Part shown: positions 23,508-31,420 of the stretch, piece after piece
How positions within the stretch are numbered: position 1 is the first letter of the stretch
How the letters are laid out: every line of letters begins with the position of its first letter
NCBI GenBank assembly: GCA_964589935.1
Contig: CAZPVD010000007.1
Coordinates: forward strand, 153,699-217,698
Direction: 5' to 3'
DNA from: VHCN01 sp964589935
GTDB lineage: Bacteria; Verrucomicrobiota; Verrucomicrobiia; Limisphaerales; VHCN01
Length of the DNA: 64,000 nucleotides
Program-made: the position numbers and the translations under genes
The notes under the pieces: model-generated
Databases searched by the model: none
Told to the model about the DNA's origin: nothing
What the model saw: the letters and a program-made list of their open reading frames with translations, nothing else

Positions 23508-23692
23508 CCAGTAACGCACAGATTTTTTAAGGGCAGATAGGTTAGTGTTTGTTCTTTGATTGCCCGACGAATTTCGGTTCCGGTGAGCACGGCTGGTTCC
23601 GGAAATCCCCATAAGTCCCCATGCGTGCTAATTCTGAAAACTCCCCGGGCCGGAGCGACCATCCCCTGGTTGCCCGGCCCGGTTTTATTTTT
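23508..23692 (+). ncRNA. Candidate non-coding RNA of about 185 nt
   Basis: The 358-bp space between the zinc-ribbon gene and the convergent aldolase gene holds a promoter-like pair, no convincing frame and a perfect terminator on the plus strand. The predicted transcript contains GGGCA/TGCCC (23531-23565), AGCACG/CGTGCT (23586-23629) and the terminator stem. The length is in the range of 6S RNA, but I cannot show its diagnostic long stem with a central bubble, and it does not match tmRNA, SRP RNA or RNase P. The 3' edge is placed at the end of the T-run, the 5' edge about 6 nt after the -10 box. Confidence 0.4.
23645..23692 (+). terminator. Rho-independent terminator, plus strand
   Basis: CCGGGCCGG at 23645-23653 pairs perfectly with CCGGCCCGG at 23674-23682, a 9-bp GC-rich stem with a 20-nt loop, followed at once by TTTTATTTTT. 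It lies 240 bp beyond the zinc-ribbon gene, so it more likely ends the separate small transcript proposed here. Confidence 0.8.
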
Positions 23693-23705
23693 CCCCTTCC
23701 CTGTT

Positions 23706-23742
23706 GAAAACAAAAAGGCGCACCGTTTGCACGATGCGCCTT
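23706..23742 (-). terminator. Rho-independent terminator of the aldolase gene
   Basis: On the minus strand, AAGGCGCA/TGCGCCTT (23715-23742) forms a perfect 8-bp stem with a 12-nt loop, followed by TTTTTGTTTTC. It begins 23 bp after the aldolase stop codon and faces the plus-strand terminator, giving a clean convergent boundary. Confidence 0.85.
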
Positions 23743-23765
23743 GAAGTTGGAAATCTCTCCGCTGC

Positions 23766-24731
23766 TCAATCAAACGCGTGTCCCGCGCAGCAGAGCACAT
23801 CGCGCACCTTGTGGCGCACGAGTTCCTTCACCCCATTGCGGGCCGGGCCGAGATACTTGCGGGGATCGAACTCTTTCGGGCTTTCCGCGAAGACTTTGCG
23901 GATGGCGGCGGTCATCGCCATGCGCAGGTCGGTGTCAATGTTCACTTTCGTGCAACCGACGCGGCGGGCGATCTCGATGTCGGCTTCGGGGACGCCGGCG
24001 GTGTCTTCGCCCATCTTGCCGCCGTATTTGTTGATCTGCGCGGCGATTTCCTTGGGCACGCTGGACGCGCCGTGGAGCACGAGCGGATAATCGCCGAGGC
24101 CGGCGTCCATGAGCGCCTTCTTGATGGCCTTGAGGCGTTCAAGGTCGAGGTGCTGCTCGCCCTTGAACTTGTAGGCGCCGTGAGAATTGCCGATGGCGAC
24201 GGCGAGCGAGTCCACGCCGGATTTCTTGACGAAGTCCACCGCTTCGTCGGGATGCGTGTAACAACCGCCCTTGGAATAACCGCCGCCCTCCTCGCCATCG
24301 TCGTGCTGCGCGCCGACCAACATGCCGAGTTCGCCCTCGACGACGCAGTTGTGCTTGTGCGCGTAGTCCACGACGCTTTTGCAAATCTCGATGTTCTTCT
24401 CGAACGGCTCGTGGCTGGCGTCAATCATCACGCTGGTGAAACCCTCGTCAATGCACTGCTTGCACAGCTCGAAGCTGTCGCCGTGGTCGAGATGCACCGC
24501 GATGGGAATCGTCGAGAGGCTGACAGCCGCCTCGATGAGTTTTTTGAGATAAACGGGGTTCGCATATTGGCGCGCGCCCTTGGAAATTTGGAGCATCACC
24601 GGGGCTTTTTCCTCCTCGCAGGCCTCGATGATGGCCTGGAGCAGCTCCATGTTGTTCACGTTGAAGGCGCCGAGGGCGTATTTGCCCTTGAGCGCCTTGG
24701 CAAACAGGTCGCGTGTGTGTGTCAGTGGCAT
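23766..24731 (-). CDS. fba: Class II fructose-bisphosphate aldolase
   Basis: The 321-residue enzyme splits fructose 1,6-bisphosphate into the two triose phosphates, or joins them in gluconeogenesis, in the cytoplasm. It shows LGAFNVNNMELLQAI at the start, the zinc-binding HLDHGDSFE, VEGELGMLVGAQHDD, then AVAIGNSHGAYKF and PLVLHGASSVP for the remaining zinc His residues and the phosphate site. Near the end KVNIDTDLRMAMTAAIRKV is typical of the family. Length is normal. The gene has its own terminator. The sugar isomerase-like gene lies 125 bp upstream on the same strand, too far for firm operon linkage. Confidence 0.96.
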   Translation of the reverse strand: MPLTHTRDLFAKALKGKYALGAFNVNNMELLQAIIEACEEEKAPVMLQISKGARQYANPVYLKKLIEAAVSLSTIPIAVHLDHGDSFELCKQCIDEGFTSVMIDASHEPFEKNIEICKSVVDYAHKHNCVVEGELGMLVGAQHDDGEEGGGYSKGGCYTHPDEAVDFVKKSGVDSLAVAIGNSHGAYKFKGEQHLDLERLKAIKKALMDAGLGDYPLVLHGASSVPKEIAAQINKYGGKMGEDTAGVPEADIEIARRVGCTKVNIDTDLRMAMTAAIRKVFAESPKEFDPRKYLGPARNGVKELVRHKVRDVLCCAGHAFD

Positions 24732-24856
24732 GGTTCGTGTCGTGTTTCAAACGCCGCCAAAACGGCGACGAACAGACGCGGAGCGTAGGGAATGCCCGCC
24801 GGAAAACAAAACAAATTTTCCGTGACGAAACACAGCTCCGCGTTGGTGAACCGCTC

Positions 24857-25687
24857 CTACTTCGCGTGGTCCTTCACAAATTTGATCGCGCCGGTGACGA
24901 ATTCCGTCGGCTCCTTTGCGAAGGCCGCATTGTCCGTCTCGATGGCCATCACGCCGTCCCACTTCGCCTTCTTCAGTTCCGCGAGCAGGCCCGCGTAGTT
25001 CGCGTCGCCCGTGCCGACCATCACGTCGAGGATGACGCTCTTGCCGTCGGCGGTCTTCTCGGTCCGCTTGTCCTTGAGATGGATGTCATACACGCGGCCG
25101 TCGTAGTCGCGGAAGGCCTTCGCCGCGTCGAAGCCCGCGCCGGTGATGTGACCCACATCCATGCACACGCCGATACGTCGGTCGCGCTTGTCGAGCACGG
25201 CCTTCACCTTTTCCGGCGTGCCATAGACGGAGTCGTGACCGTGATTGTGGATGGCGAGCTTGATGTCGTATTCCTTCACCAGTTCTTCGAGGCTGTCCCA
25301 GTCGGCGGGATTCTTTGGCTCGACGACGATGACCTTGATGCCCATGAGCTTCGCGAACTCAAAGAGCTTGCGGTTCTTCTCCTTGTCCGGCGATGTGGCC
25401 GCGACGCCGAACGTGTAGCACACGAGGCCTTTTTCATCGAGGATGGCCTTCTTGCGTTTTGTTTCCTCGACCGGGCCGTTCGGGTCAATGTGCCTGCCAA
25501 AGGCCTGAAGGTATTTGATATGGTGCTTCACGGCGAAGTCCACCATCTCGTCGAAGGACATGTTGCGGCACGAGTAGGTTTGCAGGCCGACCTTCGACTC
25601 ATAATCCGCGGCGAAAACCGCCGCGGCCGCGAACGCCGCCATAGCAAAAACCGGCACGGCCAGAACGAGTAACTTAAGAGTTTTCAT
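24857..25687 (-). CDS. Exported sugar phosphate isomerase/epimerase-like protein
   Basis: The 276-residue protein has a signal peptide (MKTLKLLVLAVPVFAMAAFAAAAVFAA) and a xylose-isomerase-like TIM barrel. Motifs are KVGLQTYSCRNMSFDEMVDF, the metal-ligand strand KVIVVEPKNP, LAIHNHGHDSVYG, IGVCMDVGHITGAG and DIHLKDKR. These match the inosose/sugar isomerase-epimerase family with its divalent-metal site. Exported copies are common in PVC bacteria and often occur with ThuA or Gfo/Idh/MocA proteins; their substrates are mostly unknown. I start at the ATG directly before the signal peptide rather than a longer frame. Confidence 0.87.
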   Translation of the reverse strand: MKTLKLLVLAVPVFAMAAFAAAAVFAADYESKVGLQTYSCRNMSFDEMVDFAVKHHIKYLQAFGRHIDPNGPVEETKRKKAILDEKGLVCYTFGVAATSPDKEKNRKLFEFAKLMGIKVIVVEPKNPADWDSLEELVKEYDIKLAIHNHGHDSVYGTPEKVKAVLDKRDRRIGVCMDVGHITGAGFDAAKAFRDYDGRVYDIHLKDKRTEKTADGKSVILDVMVGTGDANYAGLLAELKKAKWDGVMAIETDNAAFAKEPTEFVTGAIKFVKDHAK

Positions 25688-25876
25688 GATGAGATGAGTT
25701 TGGGTGCGCCGGCGATTGAAGGCCAAAGCGGCGCGGCGTGAAAGAGAAAAACACGGCGGGTAAGTGACGCAAGGAGTGCAATGTCGCGCGCGAACGTGAA
25801 AGCCATTGCGAGAACCAATGTGGCATCAGGTTTTTTCGATTTCCGTGGTTGCTGACAAAAGGGCTATTCCGTCGCA

Positions 25877-26749
25877 ATGCGAAATCTTTTCCAGCCGGCG
25901 CGAACTCCCCGTTTTTCCGGACAGTGTCCATCCAGTTTGGTTGCCTCCACGCTTCTCACTTGTGGACTTCTTGTCTTGAGTGGATGCGCCACACCTCCGG
26001 CCGTCGTTGTGGAGAAGCTGAATCGAAACTCAGGAGCGGTCGCGCTCATGACCGTGTCCACAGCGCCGCGACTCGAGATTCAGACGCCTCAAACGAAGGC
26101 CAGCGCGGTGAAAAAGGGCGCTGTTCAGGTTGCCTTCCGCCCATTTGAGCACGTCGCGGGTGGAGTAGGGCATGCGCTCGCCATCGCATGGATTCCGCCC
26201 GGATTGCTTCTGGGCACGGCTTACGGGGCGTTGGCAGGGGTTTCCGAGGACGAGTTGCGTCCGGCTCTGCTCAAGGCAAATCAATTTCAACAAGAATGCG
26301 ACTTCGAGTCAGGTCTCGCAAGCTGGCTGACCAACTTGGCCGCGGCGGAGCACCAAATCACACTGGAGTTGGTTTCACACACGACCTCTGCGGAGGTTTG
26401 CAGGAAACAGTCATCGGAGCGATCGCACGATAATACGAAGGGTTATGAGGCGCTCGGCCAACAGGGTGTTACCCGTGTCATTGAGTTGAAGGTCATCGCT
26501 CCGTCATTGGAGGCTTCCAACGACGAAGCGGTCAACTCCCGAATGGCCCTTGCCGTGCATGTCCGTGCCCGGCTCTTGAAGCTCACCGCTGGACGAGCCG
26601 AGGAACTTGGCTACCGTTATTATCGCTACAAAGGCGACAAACAGAAGTTCATGCGCTGGATGGCGGATGATGCTGCGCGGCTCCGTGCGGAAGTTGAAAA
26701 ATGCCAGTGGGACATTGCCGGCCAGATACTGGAGGCATTTGCCGAGTAA
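25877..26749 (+). CDS. Lipoprotein of unknown function (paralogue of the gene at 27720)
   Basis: The 290-residue protein has a hydrophobic leader ending in a clear lipobox (LLVLSGC, Cys 37). The mature part has a glycine-rich hydrophobic stretch, GGVGHALAIAWIPPGLLLGTAYGALAG, that may lie in or on a membrane, then a soluble alpha/beta domain with GVTRVIELKVIAPSLEAS and a positively charged tail region. It shares architecture and several positions with the lipoprotein on the other side of the LysR gene (GxxLG-x-YGAxAG, then LxxRxxxxL). I do not recognise a family. Codon use is slightly less G+C-rich than in the neighbours. Confidence 0.72.
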   Translation: MRNLFQPARTPRFSGQCPSSLVASTLLTCGLLVLSGCATPPAVVVEKLNRNSGAVALMTVSTAPRLEIQTPQTKASAVKKGAVQVAFRPFEHVAGGVGHALAIAWIPPGLLLGTAYGALAGVSEDELRPALLKANQFQQECDFESGLASWLTNLAAAEHQITLELVSHTTSAEVCRKQSSERSHDNTKGYEALGQQGVTRVIELKVIAPSLEASNDEAVNSRMALAVHVRARLLKLTAGRAEELGYRYYRYKGDKQKFMRWMADDAARLRAEVEKCQWDIAGQILEAFAE

Positions 26750-26762
26750 CTGACCGGCACGC

Positions 26763-27644
26763 TCAAGAATTTGCAAACTCCCCTGCCCGTCGCTGCATTT
26801 CGCCGAGGAATTCCTTGTAGACCGGCAGCAGCTTGCCGCGCCAGAGCGCGCCGAGTTCAACCGGGTCGAAGCCTTCGAGCGGCAGCGCGCGCACGCCGGT
26901 CACGAGCTTCTGCCCCGGCACCAGCACGGACACGCCGATGCCAAAGCCGTTCGCAACATACGCCTCGATGAGTTCGAGCGAGCTGACCTCAACGCTCGTG
27001 AACCAGTCAATCTTGCGCCGCGCCAACCCGGCCTGAAAGTTCTTGCAGATCGTCTCGCTCGCCGGCAACGCGACAAGCGGCTCGGTGATTTTGTCGCGCG
27101 ACCAGAGGTTGTCGGCGGACTTGATGCGACTGGACTTCTCGACGAGCAGCACGAGCGGCAGCTTGAGCAGGCTCACGCGTTGCACGCCGGGCAGCGCAGC
27201 ACCGGAAAGGAGCGTCACGGCGAGGTCAATGTCATTCTTCGCGAGCCATTCCTCCAGGTCGGGCTGGTAGCCTTCGCGCAACGTGAGGCGGAGTTTCGGA
27301 AACTTCTTCCGCACATTGCGAATGAGCACGGGCAGATGGTCGCGCAGCACGAGCGAGGACGCGCCGATGCGAATCTGGTGGACCGCGCCGCCCTGCAATT
27401 CCAGCTCGACGGCGTCAAGGTTCGCGAAGAACGGCTCGGCAAACGCGAACAGCCGCGCGCCCGCCTCGGTTAGCGCGAAGGGCCGCCGCTGAAACAGCGT
27501 CGCGCCCAGGTGCTCCTCGAGCTGGAGTATCTGTCCGCTGATGGCCGGCTGCTGGATGCCGTAGGGCATGCGCCGCGCCGCCTCGCTGATGCCGCCGTGC
27601 CGCGCAACGTAGTAGAAGAGTTCGAGGTGGTGGACGTTGAGCAT
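26763..27644 (-). CDS. LysR-family transcriptional regulator
   Basis: The 293-residue protein has the typical N-terminal winged helix-turn-helix (HHLELFYYVARHGGISEAAR, then QPAISGQILQLEEHLGATLF and ALTEAGARLF) and a periplasmic-binding-like effector domain, with IRIGASSLVLRDHLPVLI marking its start. Length is normal. Such proteins activate or repress nearby and unlinked genes when a small molecule binds. It is convergent with the lipoprotein gene at 25877 and divergent from the lipoprotein-desaturase operon 75 bp away, so that operon is its most likely local target (inference). No clear T-N11-A palindrome stood out in the gap. Confidence 0.92.
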   Translation of the reverse strand: MLNVHHLELFYYVARHGGISEAARRMPYGIQQPAISGQILQLEEHLGATLFQRRPFALTEAGARLFAFAEPFFANLDAVELELQGGAVHQIRIGASSLVLRDHLPVLIRNVRKKFPKLRLTLREGYQPDLEEWLAKNDIDLAVTLLSGAALPGVQRVSLLKLPLVLLVEKSSRIKSADNLWSRDKITEPLVALPASETICKNFQAGLARRKIDWFTSVEVSSLELIEAYVANGFGIGVSVLVPGQKLVTGVRALPLEGFDPVELGALWRGKLLPVYKEFLGEMQRRAGEFANS

Positions 27645-27719
27645 AATGAAGTTTTTTTGATGGAGTGCCGCATTTTATCAATTCACGCCCGCGAGGCAAG
27701 CTGCCTTACAAGCGGCGGC

Positions 27720-28571
27720 ATGAAAACACCGAACCGCGCCCTCGCGCTTGTCACCATCGTTTCGTTCACAACAGCCGGGTGCTCGTCGCCGCGGACGAGC
27801 GGACCGGTATCGGACACCGCCACCGCGTGTTCCGCGTTCACGGGCCGCATCGCGGTCGTTCCGTCCTCGTATCCGCACAGTGTCGGTTTCAACCGCCTCG
27901 GCACAAGTGAAGAAGCCGTCGAACACATTCCTGATTGGGCGCGCTCAGACGGGTGGCTCGCCGCCGTGGGGCCAGGGCCCGGGGTGATGATACTGGCCAT
28001 TCCCGCCACTGGGATCGTTCTTGGTTACACCTATGGGGCCGCTGCGGGTCTGGCCCGGTCGCATTCGAGAGAGGATGTCGCGACTGCGGATGCGGCGCTT
28101 GTTCAAAGCCGGCTCGCGAAGGGACTTCAAACCCGGATCGCCGAACATCTCTGCGAAACATCGCCGACTGGCAGGGCGACGTTTTTCCTGGCGCAAAATC
28201 CGAACCACAGCGACGCCGCCCAAGACGGCGCGGATGCGCTGCTCGAACTCGAAGTGCTCAGCCTCCATCTTGCGAACTCTTCCTCGTGGAGTTCGCGGCT
28301 CAGGCTCAAGGCCACGGCCTACGCCCGGCTCAAGCGCGCCTCCGACGGACGCGCGATGGACTCTGTCGTGGTGAACTTCACGGGCGCGAGATGCCTGAGT
28401 TTGCGCGATTGGAGCGCGAACAACGGCCAGCCCATGCGCGACGAACTGGACCACTGCGCCCGCGAACTTGCGATGAAGGTGGCCGCAAAGCTGACCGGCC
28501 TTCCGGTCACAAATGGCTCGCCAACTTCGCACTCGCTTGCAAACGTTCACACCAACCCACTCCAGCCATGA
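27720..28571 (+). CDS. Lipoprotein of unknown function (paralogue of the gene at 25877)
   Basis: The 283-residue protein has a short leader with a probable lipobox (VSFTTAGC, Cys 21). Like its paralogue it has a small hydrophobic glycine-rich stretch, VMILAIPATGIVLGYTYGAAAG, followed by a soluble domain with ALLELEVLSLHLAN, which aligns with RVIELKVIAPSLEA in the other copy. The C-terminal Ser/Pro-rich tail is not conserved. I start at the ATG before the leader; a longer frame exists but is antisense to the LysR gene. Its stop overlaps the desaturase start (ATGA), so translation is probably coupled. Function unknown. Confidence 0.74.
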   Translation: MKTPNRALALVTIVSFTTAGCSSPRTSGPVSDTATACSAFTGRIAVVPSSYPHSVGFNRLGTSEEAVEHIPDWARSDGWLAAVGPGPGVMILAIPATGIVLGYTYGAAAGLARSHSREDVATADAALVQSRLAKGLQTRIAEHLCETSPTGRATFFLAQNPNHSDAAQDGADALLELEVLSLHLANSSSWSSRLRLKATAYARLKRASDGRAMDSVVVNFTGARCLSLRDWSANNGQPMRDELDHCARELAMKVAAKLTGLPVTNGSPTSHSLANVHTNPLQP

Positions 28572-29482
28572 ACTCAGTGGCGCAAGACATAAACCAAGTC
28601 TGGCTGAATTTCCTGAAAAGCCGTTGGGCGCCGTGGCTCACGCACGGCAGCCTGGCGGTGATGACGGCGGCTTACTTTGGCCTGTTGCTCTCCGCGCCCT
28701 TCTGGCTTGCGTTCATCCCCGGCTCGCTCCTCGCGCATCGCGTTGGCGTGATGTTGCATGAATACATCCACGGCATTCCATTTCGGCGCTATCGAGATTG
28801 TCTGGCTGCGCTGTTGTTCTTTGACGGCTTGATGATGATGTTCGGCCTGCTTGAGCTGTTTCGCGGGACACATCTCTCGCATCATCGCTGGCTCAACAGC
28901 GACGGCGACTCGGGCTTCAAACAGGCAAATGAAGCACGCCCGCGAAATCGCCTCCTCACCACGATCGCCTCTCTCGAAATGACGCAGCATCTCAAGTTCT
29001 ACCTCGAAGCGCTGAAGGGAATGCATCCGTTTGTCCGAGGCCAGCGCATCGCCATGGCCGCGGCGCTCTCATTCACTTGGATGGCGCTTTGGATTCAGCT
29101 TGGCCGGCCCGACATCATCTGGAAGTTAATCACGATCACAGCGTTCACCACGGCCGTGCCCGTCTCATTGCGTGGCGCCGTCGAGCATCACAGCCGGCCG
29201 GGAGACGACGGTTTCGCCAACGAATATCGCGTGTTCATCCCGTTGTTCAACCTGAACCGCCACATTCACCACCATGAGGAGCCGCGCCTGCCGTGGTATC
29301 TGCTGAAGTTCCGCACACCGCGCCCGCTGGGGGAATGGAATTATTTCACGCACTGGTTTCGCGTTTACATAAGGAAGGATTTTGTCCTCATGCATCCGCC
29401 GGCTGACTCGACTCGGGTATCCGCCAAACGGAATATGTTCACAGAAAACAGTGACCGGTTGAACAAATTCACTGTGCCCTGA
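28568..29482 (+). CDS. Membrane fatty acid desaturase / hydroxylase family protein
   Basis: The 304-residue membrane protein has the three histidine boxes of the non-heme di-iron desaturase superfamily: HEYIHG (HxxxH), HLSHHRW (HxxHH) and NRHIHHHEE (HxxHH), with an extra EHH after the last membrane pair. Hydrophobic segments flank the boxes (for example GSLAVMTAAYFGLLLSAPFWLAF and IAMAAALSFTWMALWIQL). These enzymes desaturate or hydroxylate lipids or carotenoids with O2. The substrate cannot be read from the sequence. The gene overlaps the lipoprotein stop by four bases. The C-terminal KFRTPRPLGEW is usual for the FA_desaturase domain. Confidence 0.87.
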   Translation: MNSVAQDINQVWLNFLKSRWAPWLTHGSLAVMTAAYFGLLLSAPFWLAFIPGSLLAHRVGVMLHEYIHGIPFRRYRDCLAALLFFDGLMMMFGLLELFRGTHLSHHRWLNSDGDSGFKQANEARPRNRLLTTIASLEMTQHLKFYLEALKGMHPFVRGQRIAMAAALSFTWMALWIQLGRPDIIWKLITITAFTTAVPVSLRGAVEHHSRPGDDGFANEYRVFIPLFNLNRHIHHHEEPRLPWYLLKFRTPRPLGEWNYFTHWFRVYIRKDFVLMHPPADSTRVSAKRNMFTENSDRLNKFTVP

Positions 29483-29490
29483 TGCTCGGT

Positions 29491-29964
29491 TCACGCGGTG
29501 GACTTGAGATCCATGAACTCCACCTTCACCCCCGTCCCCGTCACGTGCAGCAGCGCGACGGTGCGCTTCATCCCGAAACGCGGCTTGCCCGCGTAGCCGG
29601 GGTTCACGTAGAGCCGACCGTCGCGCGTCTCGCGAAACGGCTTGTGCGTGTGGCCGAACACGACCACGTCGGGCCGCAGCCGCGCAATGCGCGCATGGAT
29701 CGGCGCCTGCGCGTGCGTGAGGTCAACGATATGGTGGACGAGAAACTTCCGTCCGCCGAGCGCGAGCAGTTCCGTTTCCCTGAACGACGGGTCGCTGTCG
29801 TTGTTGCCAAGCACGGCGGTGACAGGCGCGATTTTTTCCAGTTCGTGAATGAGGCTCGCGGGGCCGATGTCTCCGCCGTGCAGGATGTGTTCCACGCCCG
29901 CAAAGAGCGGCGGCAGTGCGGGATCGAAGTAGCCGTGCGTGTCGGAGATGAGGCCGAGAAGCAT
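29491..29964 (-). CDS. YfcE-type metallophosphoesterase
   Basis: The 157-residue protein carries all blocks of the small calcineurin-like phosphoesterases: SDTHG (D-x-H), LHGGDIG, VLGNNDS (GNND), LVHH and VVFGHTHKP (GHTH). These residues bind two metal ions. Relatives such as YfcE and MJ0936 hydrolyse phosphodiesters of unknown physiological identity in the cytoplasm. Its ATG overlaps the stop of the DUF6580-like gene by one base, suggesting coupled translation. It is convergent with the desaturase gene, with only 8 bp between them. Confidence 0.93.
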   Translation of the reverse strand: MLLGLISDTHGYFDPALPPLFAGVEHILHGGDIGPASLIHELEKIAPVTAVLGNNDSDPSFRETELLALGGRKFLVHHIVDLTHAQAPIHARIARLRPDVVVFGHTHKPFRETRDGRLYVNPGYAGKPRFGMKRTVALLHVTGTGVKVEFMDLKSTA

Positions 29965-30599
29965 TACGCCTTCTGTTCGTCAGCGGCCGGATCGGTTTCC
30001 TTCGCGGGTTCTTCCGCTTCTTCCGGCTCGGGTTCTTCCGCTTCGGTTGCCTTCAACGCGCCCGCAATGGCACCGGTGAAGATTCCGCCGCCGAGCAGTG
30101 TGTTGCGGAAGAACGTCCATGTCTCCGGCCAGCCGCTCGTGCCGGTGGTGAGCGCGCGCAACCAATCTGCGAAGGTCTTTTGATACTCGGGGTTGCTGAG
30201 CCACGACGCGGTATTTGTGATGAGGTAAAAAATCACCGCGCCGAGCAACCCGCCGCCGATGAGCCTCCACAGTTTGGAGCGCGCGTTGAAGAATCGGCCC
30301 AAGCCGAAGAGCGCGGCGTAGGCGAGATAATTCACCGCCTGATAATCGCTGAACAGCGAGTCGGTGTGGTAATAGAAGATGTTCAGCGCCAGGTCACTTG
30401 CGAGCATCGTGCCCAGCACGGCCCACCACGGCAGGCGGCGCGGGAACGCGCCCGCGCAGAACGCCAGCCCGTAGGCCATGCTGAAGTTCAGCGGCAGCAA
30501 GCCGGGCCAGCGCGTGACGGCGAACGCCGCCAGCAGCGCGAGCACGGGCCAGTGTTTGCGAATCCGGTCTTTCAACGCAGCGAAACCTACGCGACGCAA
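29964..30599 (-). CDS. DUF6580-like integral membrane protein
   Basis: The protein has about five hydrophobic segments (WPVLALLAAFAVTRWPGLLP, MAYGLAFCAGAFPR, WWAVLGTMLASDLALNIFYY, LAYAALFGLGRFF, LLGAVIFYLITNTASWL) and a highly acidic tail (EEPEPEEAEEP). The pattern AFCAGAFPRR and TNTASWLSNPEYQKTFADWLRA identify the DUF6580 family, membrane proteins of unknown role, sometimes likened to ECF-type substrate-binding subunits. No ATG is available: I placed the start at a TTG at 30599 (LRRVGFAALKDRIRK); a TTG at 30575 is the alternative. The stretch in front is repeat DNA and then the divergent pseudouridine synthase gene. Confidence 0.75.
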   Translation of the reverse strand: MRRVGFAALKDRIRKHWPVLALLAAFAVTRWPGLLPLNFSMAYGLAFCAGAFPRRLPWWAVLGTMLASDLALNIFYYHTDSLFSDYQAVNYLAYAALFGLGRFFNARSKLWRLIGGGLLGAVIFYLITNTASWLSNPEYQKTFADWLRALTTGTSGWPETWTFFRNTLLGGGIFTGAIAGALKATEAEEPEPEEAEEPAKETDPAADEQKA

Positions 30600-30602
30600 A
30601 AT

Positions 30603-30625
30603 GGATTTCCAATTGCCAATTGCCG
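30603..30625. repeat. Short GGCAATTG-type repeat
   Basis: On the minus strand this reads two GGCAATTG-like units followed by GAAATCC, immediately before the proposed start of the DUF6580-like gene. Its translated form (AIGNWKS) resembles the SIGNRESAIANL stretch of the gene at 59784. It probably belongs to an interspersed family in this genome. Confidence 0.45.
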
Positions 30626-30650
30626 GGCACAGGCGAAGCTCGTCGGCGCG

Positions 30651-31406
30651 ATGGAGAAGCTGTTCGACATCCTTCACGAAGACACCGATCTGCTGGTCAT
30701 CAACAAGCCGGCGGGGCTGGCCTGTCATCCGACGAAGAAAGGCCCGATATCGAGCCTCATCAGCCGCGTGCGGTTGCACTTGGGCGACTCGGCGAAGGCT
30801 CATCTCATCAACCGCCTCGACCGCGAGACAAGCGGCGTGGTGCTCGTCGCCAAAATGGACGACGCGGCGCGCGAGCTGCGCCGGTTGTGGGAAACCCGCG
30901 TCGTCGAAAAGGAATACCTCGCCATCGTCCACGGCCACGTGCCCGGCGAGCGCGGCGCGATTGAAGTGCCGCTTGGCAAGGACGAGCGCAGCGAAGTGGC
31001 GATCAAGGATTGTGTGCGTTCCGACGGCGCGGCGGCGCAAACGGAGTTTGAAGTGATGCGGCGATTCTCGCGCGCCGAGGGTGACTTCACGCTGCTGCGC
31101 GTGCGGCTGCTCACGGGCCGCAAGCATCAGATTCGCATTCACCTCGCGCATCTCGGCCATCCGATTGTCGGCGACAAGCTCTACGGCGGCGATGAAATGC
31201 TCTATCTCGATTTCGTGAAGGAGCGGCTCACGCTGGAACAGCACCATCGTTTGATCTTGGAAAACCAAGCCTTGCACGCGCGTGCGGTGCGCTTTGCATG
31301 GCGCAATTGCGCGCGGGAATTTATTGCGGAACCTGAGCCGTGGTTCGCCGGGTTTGCGCCAATGGGCGCACTTTCGACTCGCACGGAAACCACGCTGCGT
31401 GTTTAA
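30651..31406 (+). CDS. RluA-family pseudouridine synthase
   Basis: The 251-residue enzyme isomerises uridine to pseudouridine in rRNA or tRNA. It shows VINKPAGLACHP, the catalytic motif INRLDRETSGVVLVAK (catalytic Asp), KEYLAIVHGHV, and the end motif LTGRKHQIRIHLAHLGHPIVGD followed by YGG. There is no S4 domain, so it belongs to the shorter RluA/RluC-type group. I start at the ATG at 30651; an upstream extension is antisense to the membrane protein gene. It is followed 14 bp later by the DUF6941-like gene and the enolase-superfamily gene, a likely three-gene operon. Confidence 0.92.
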   Translation: MEKLFDILHEDTDLLVINKPAGLACHPTKKGPISSLISRVRLHLGDSAKAHLINRLDRETSGVVLVAKMDDAARELRRLWETRVVEKEYLAIVHGHVPGERGAIEVPLGKDERSEVAIKDCVRSDGAAAQTEFEVMRRFSRAEGDFTLLRVRLLTGRKHQIRIHLAHLGHPIVGDKLYGGDEMLYLDFVKERLTLEQHHRLILENQALHARAVRFAWRNCAREFIAEPEPWFAGFAPMGALSTRTETTLRV

Positions 31407-31420
31407 TCCACCCGCACCGC

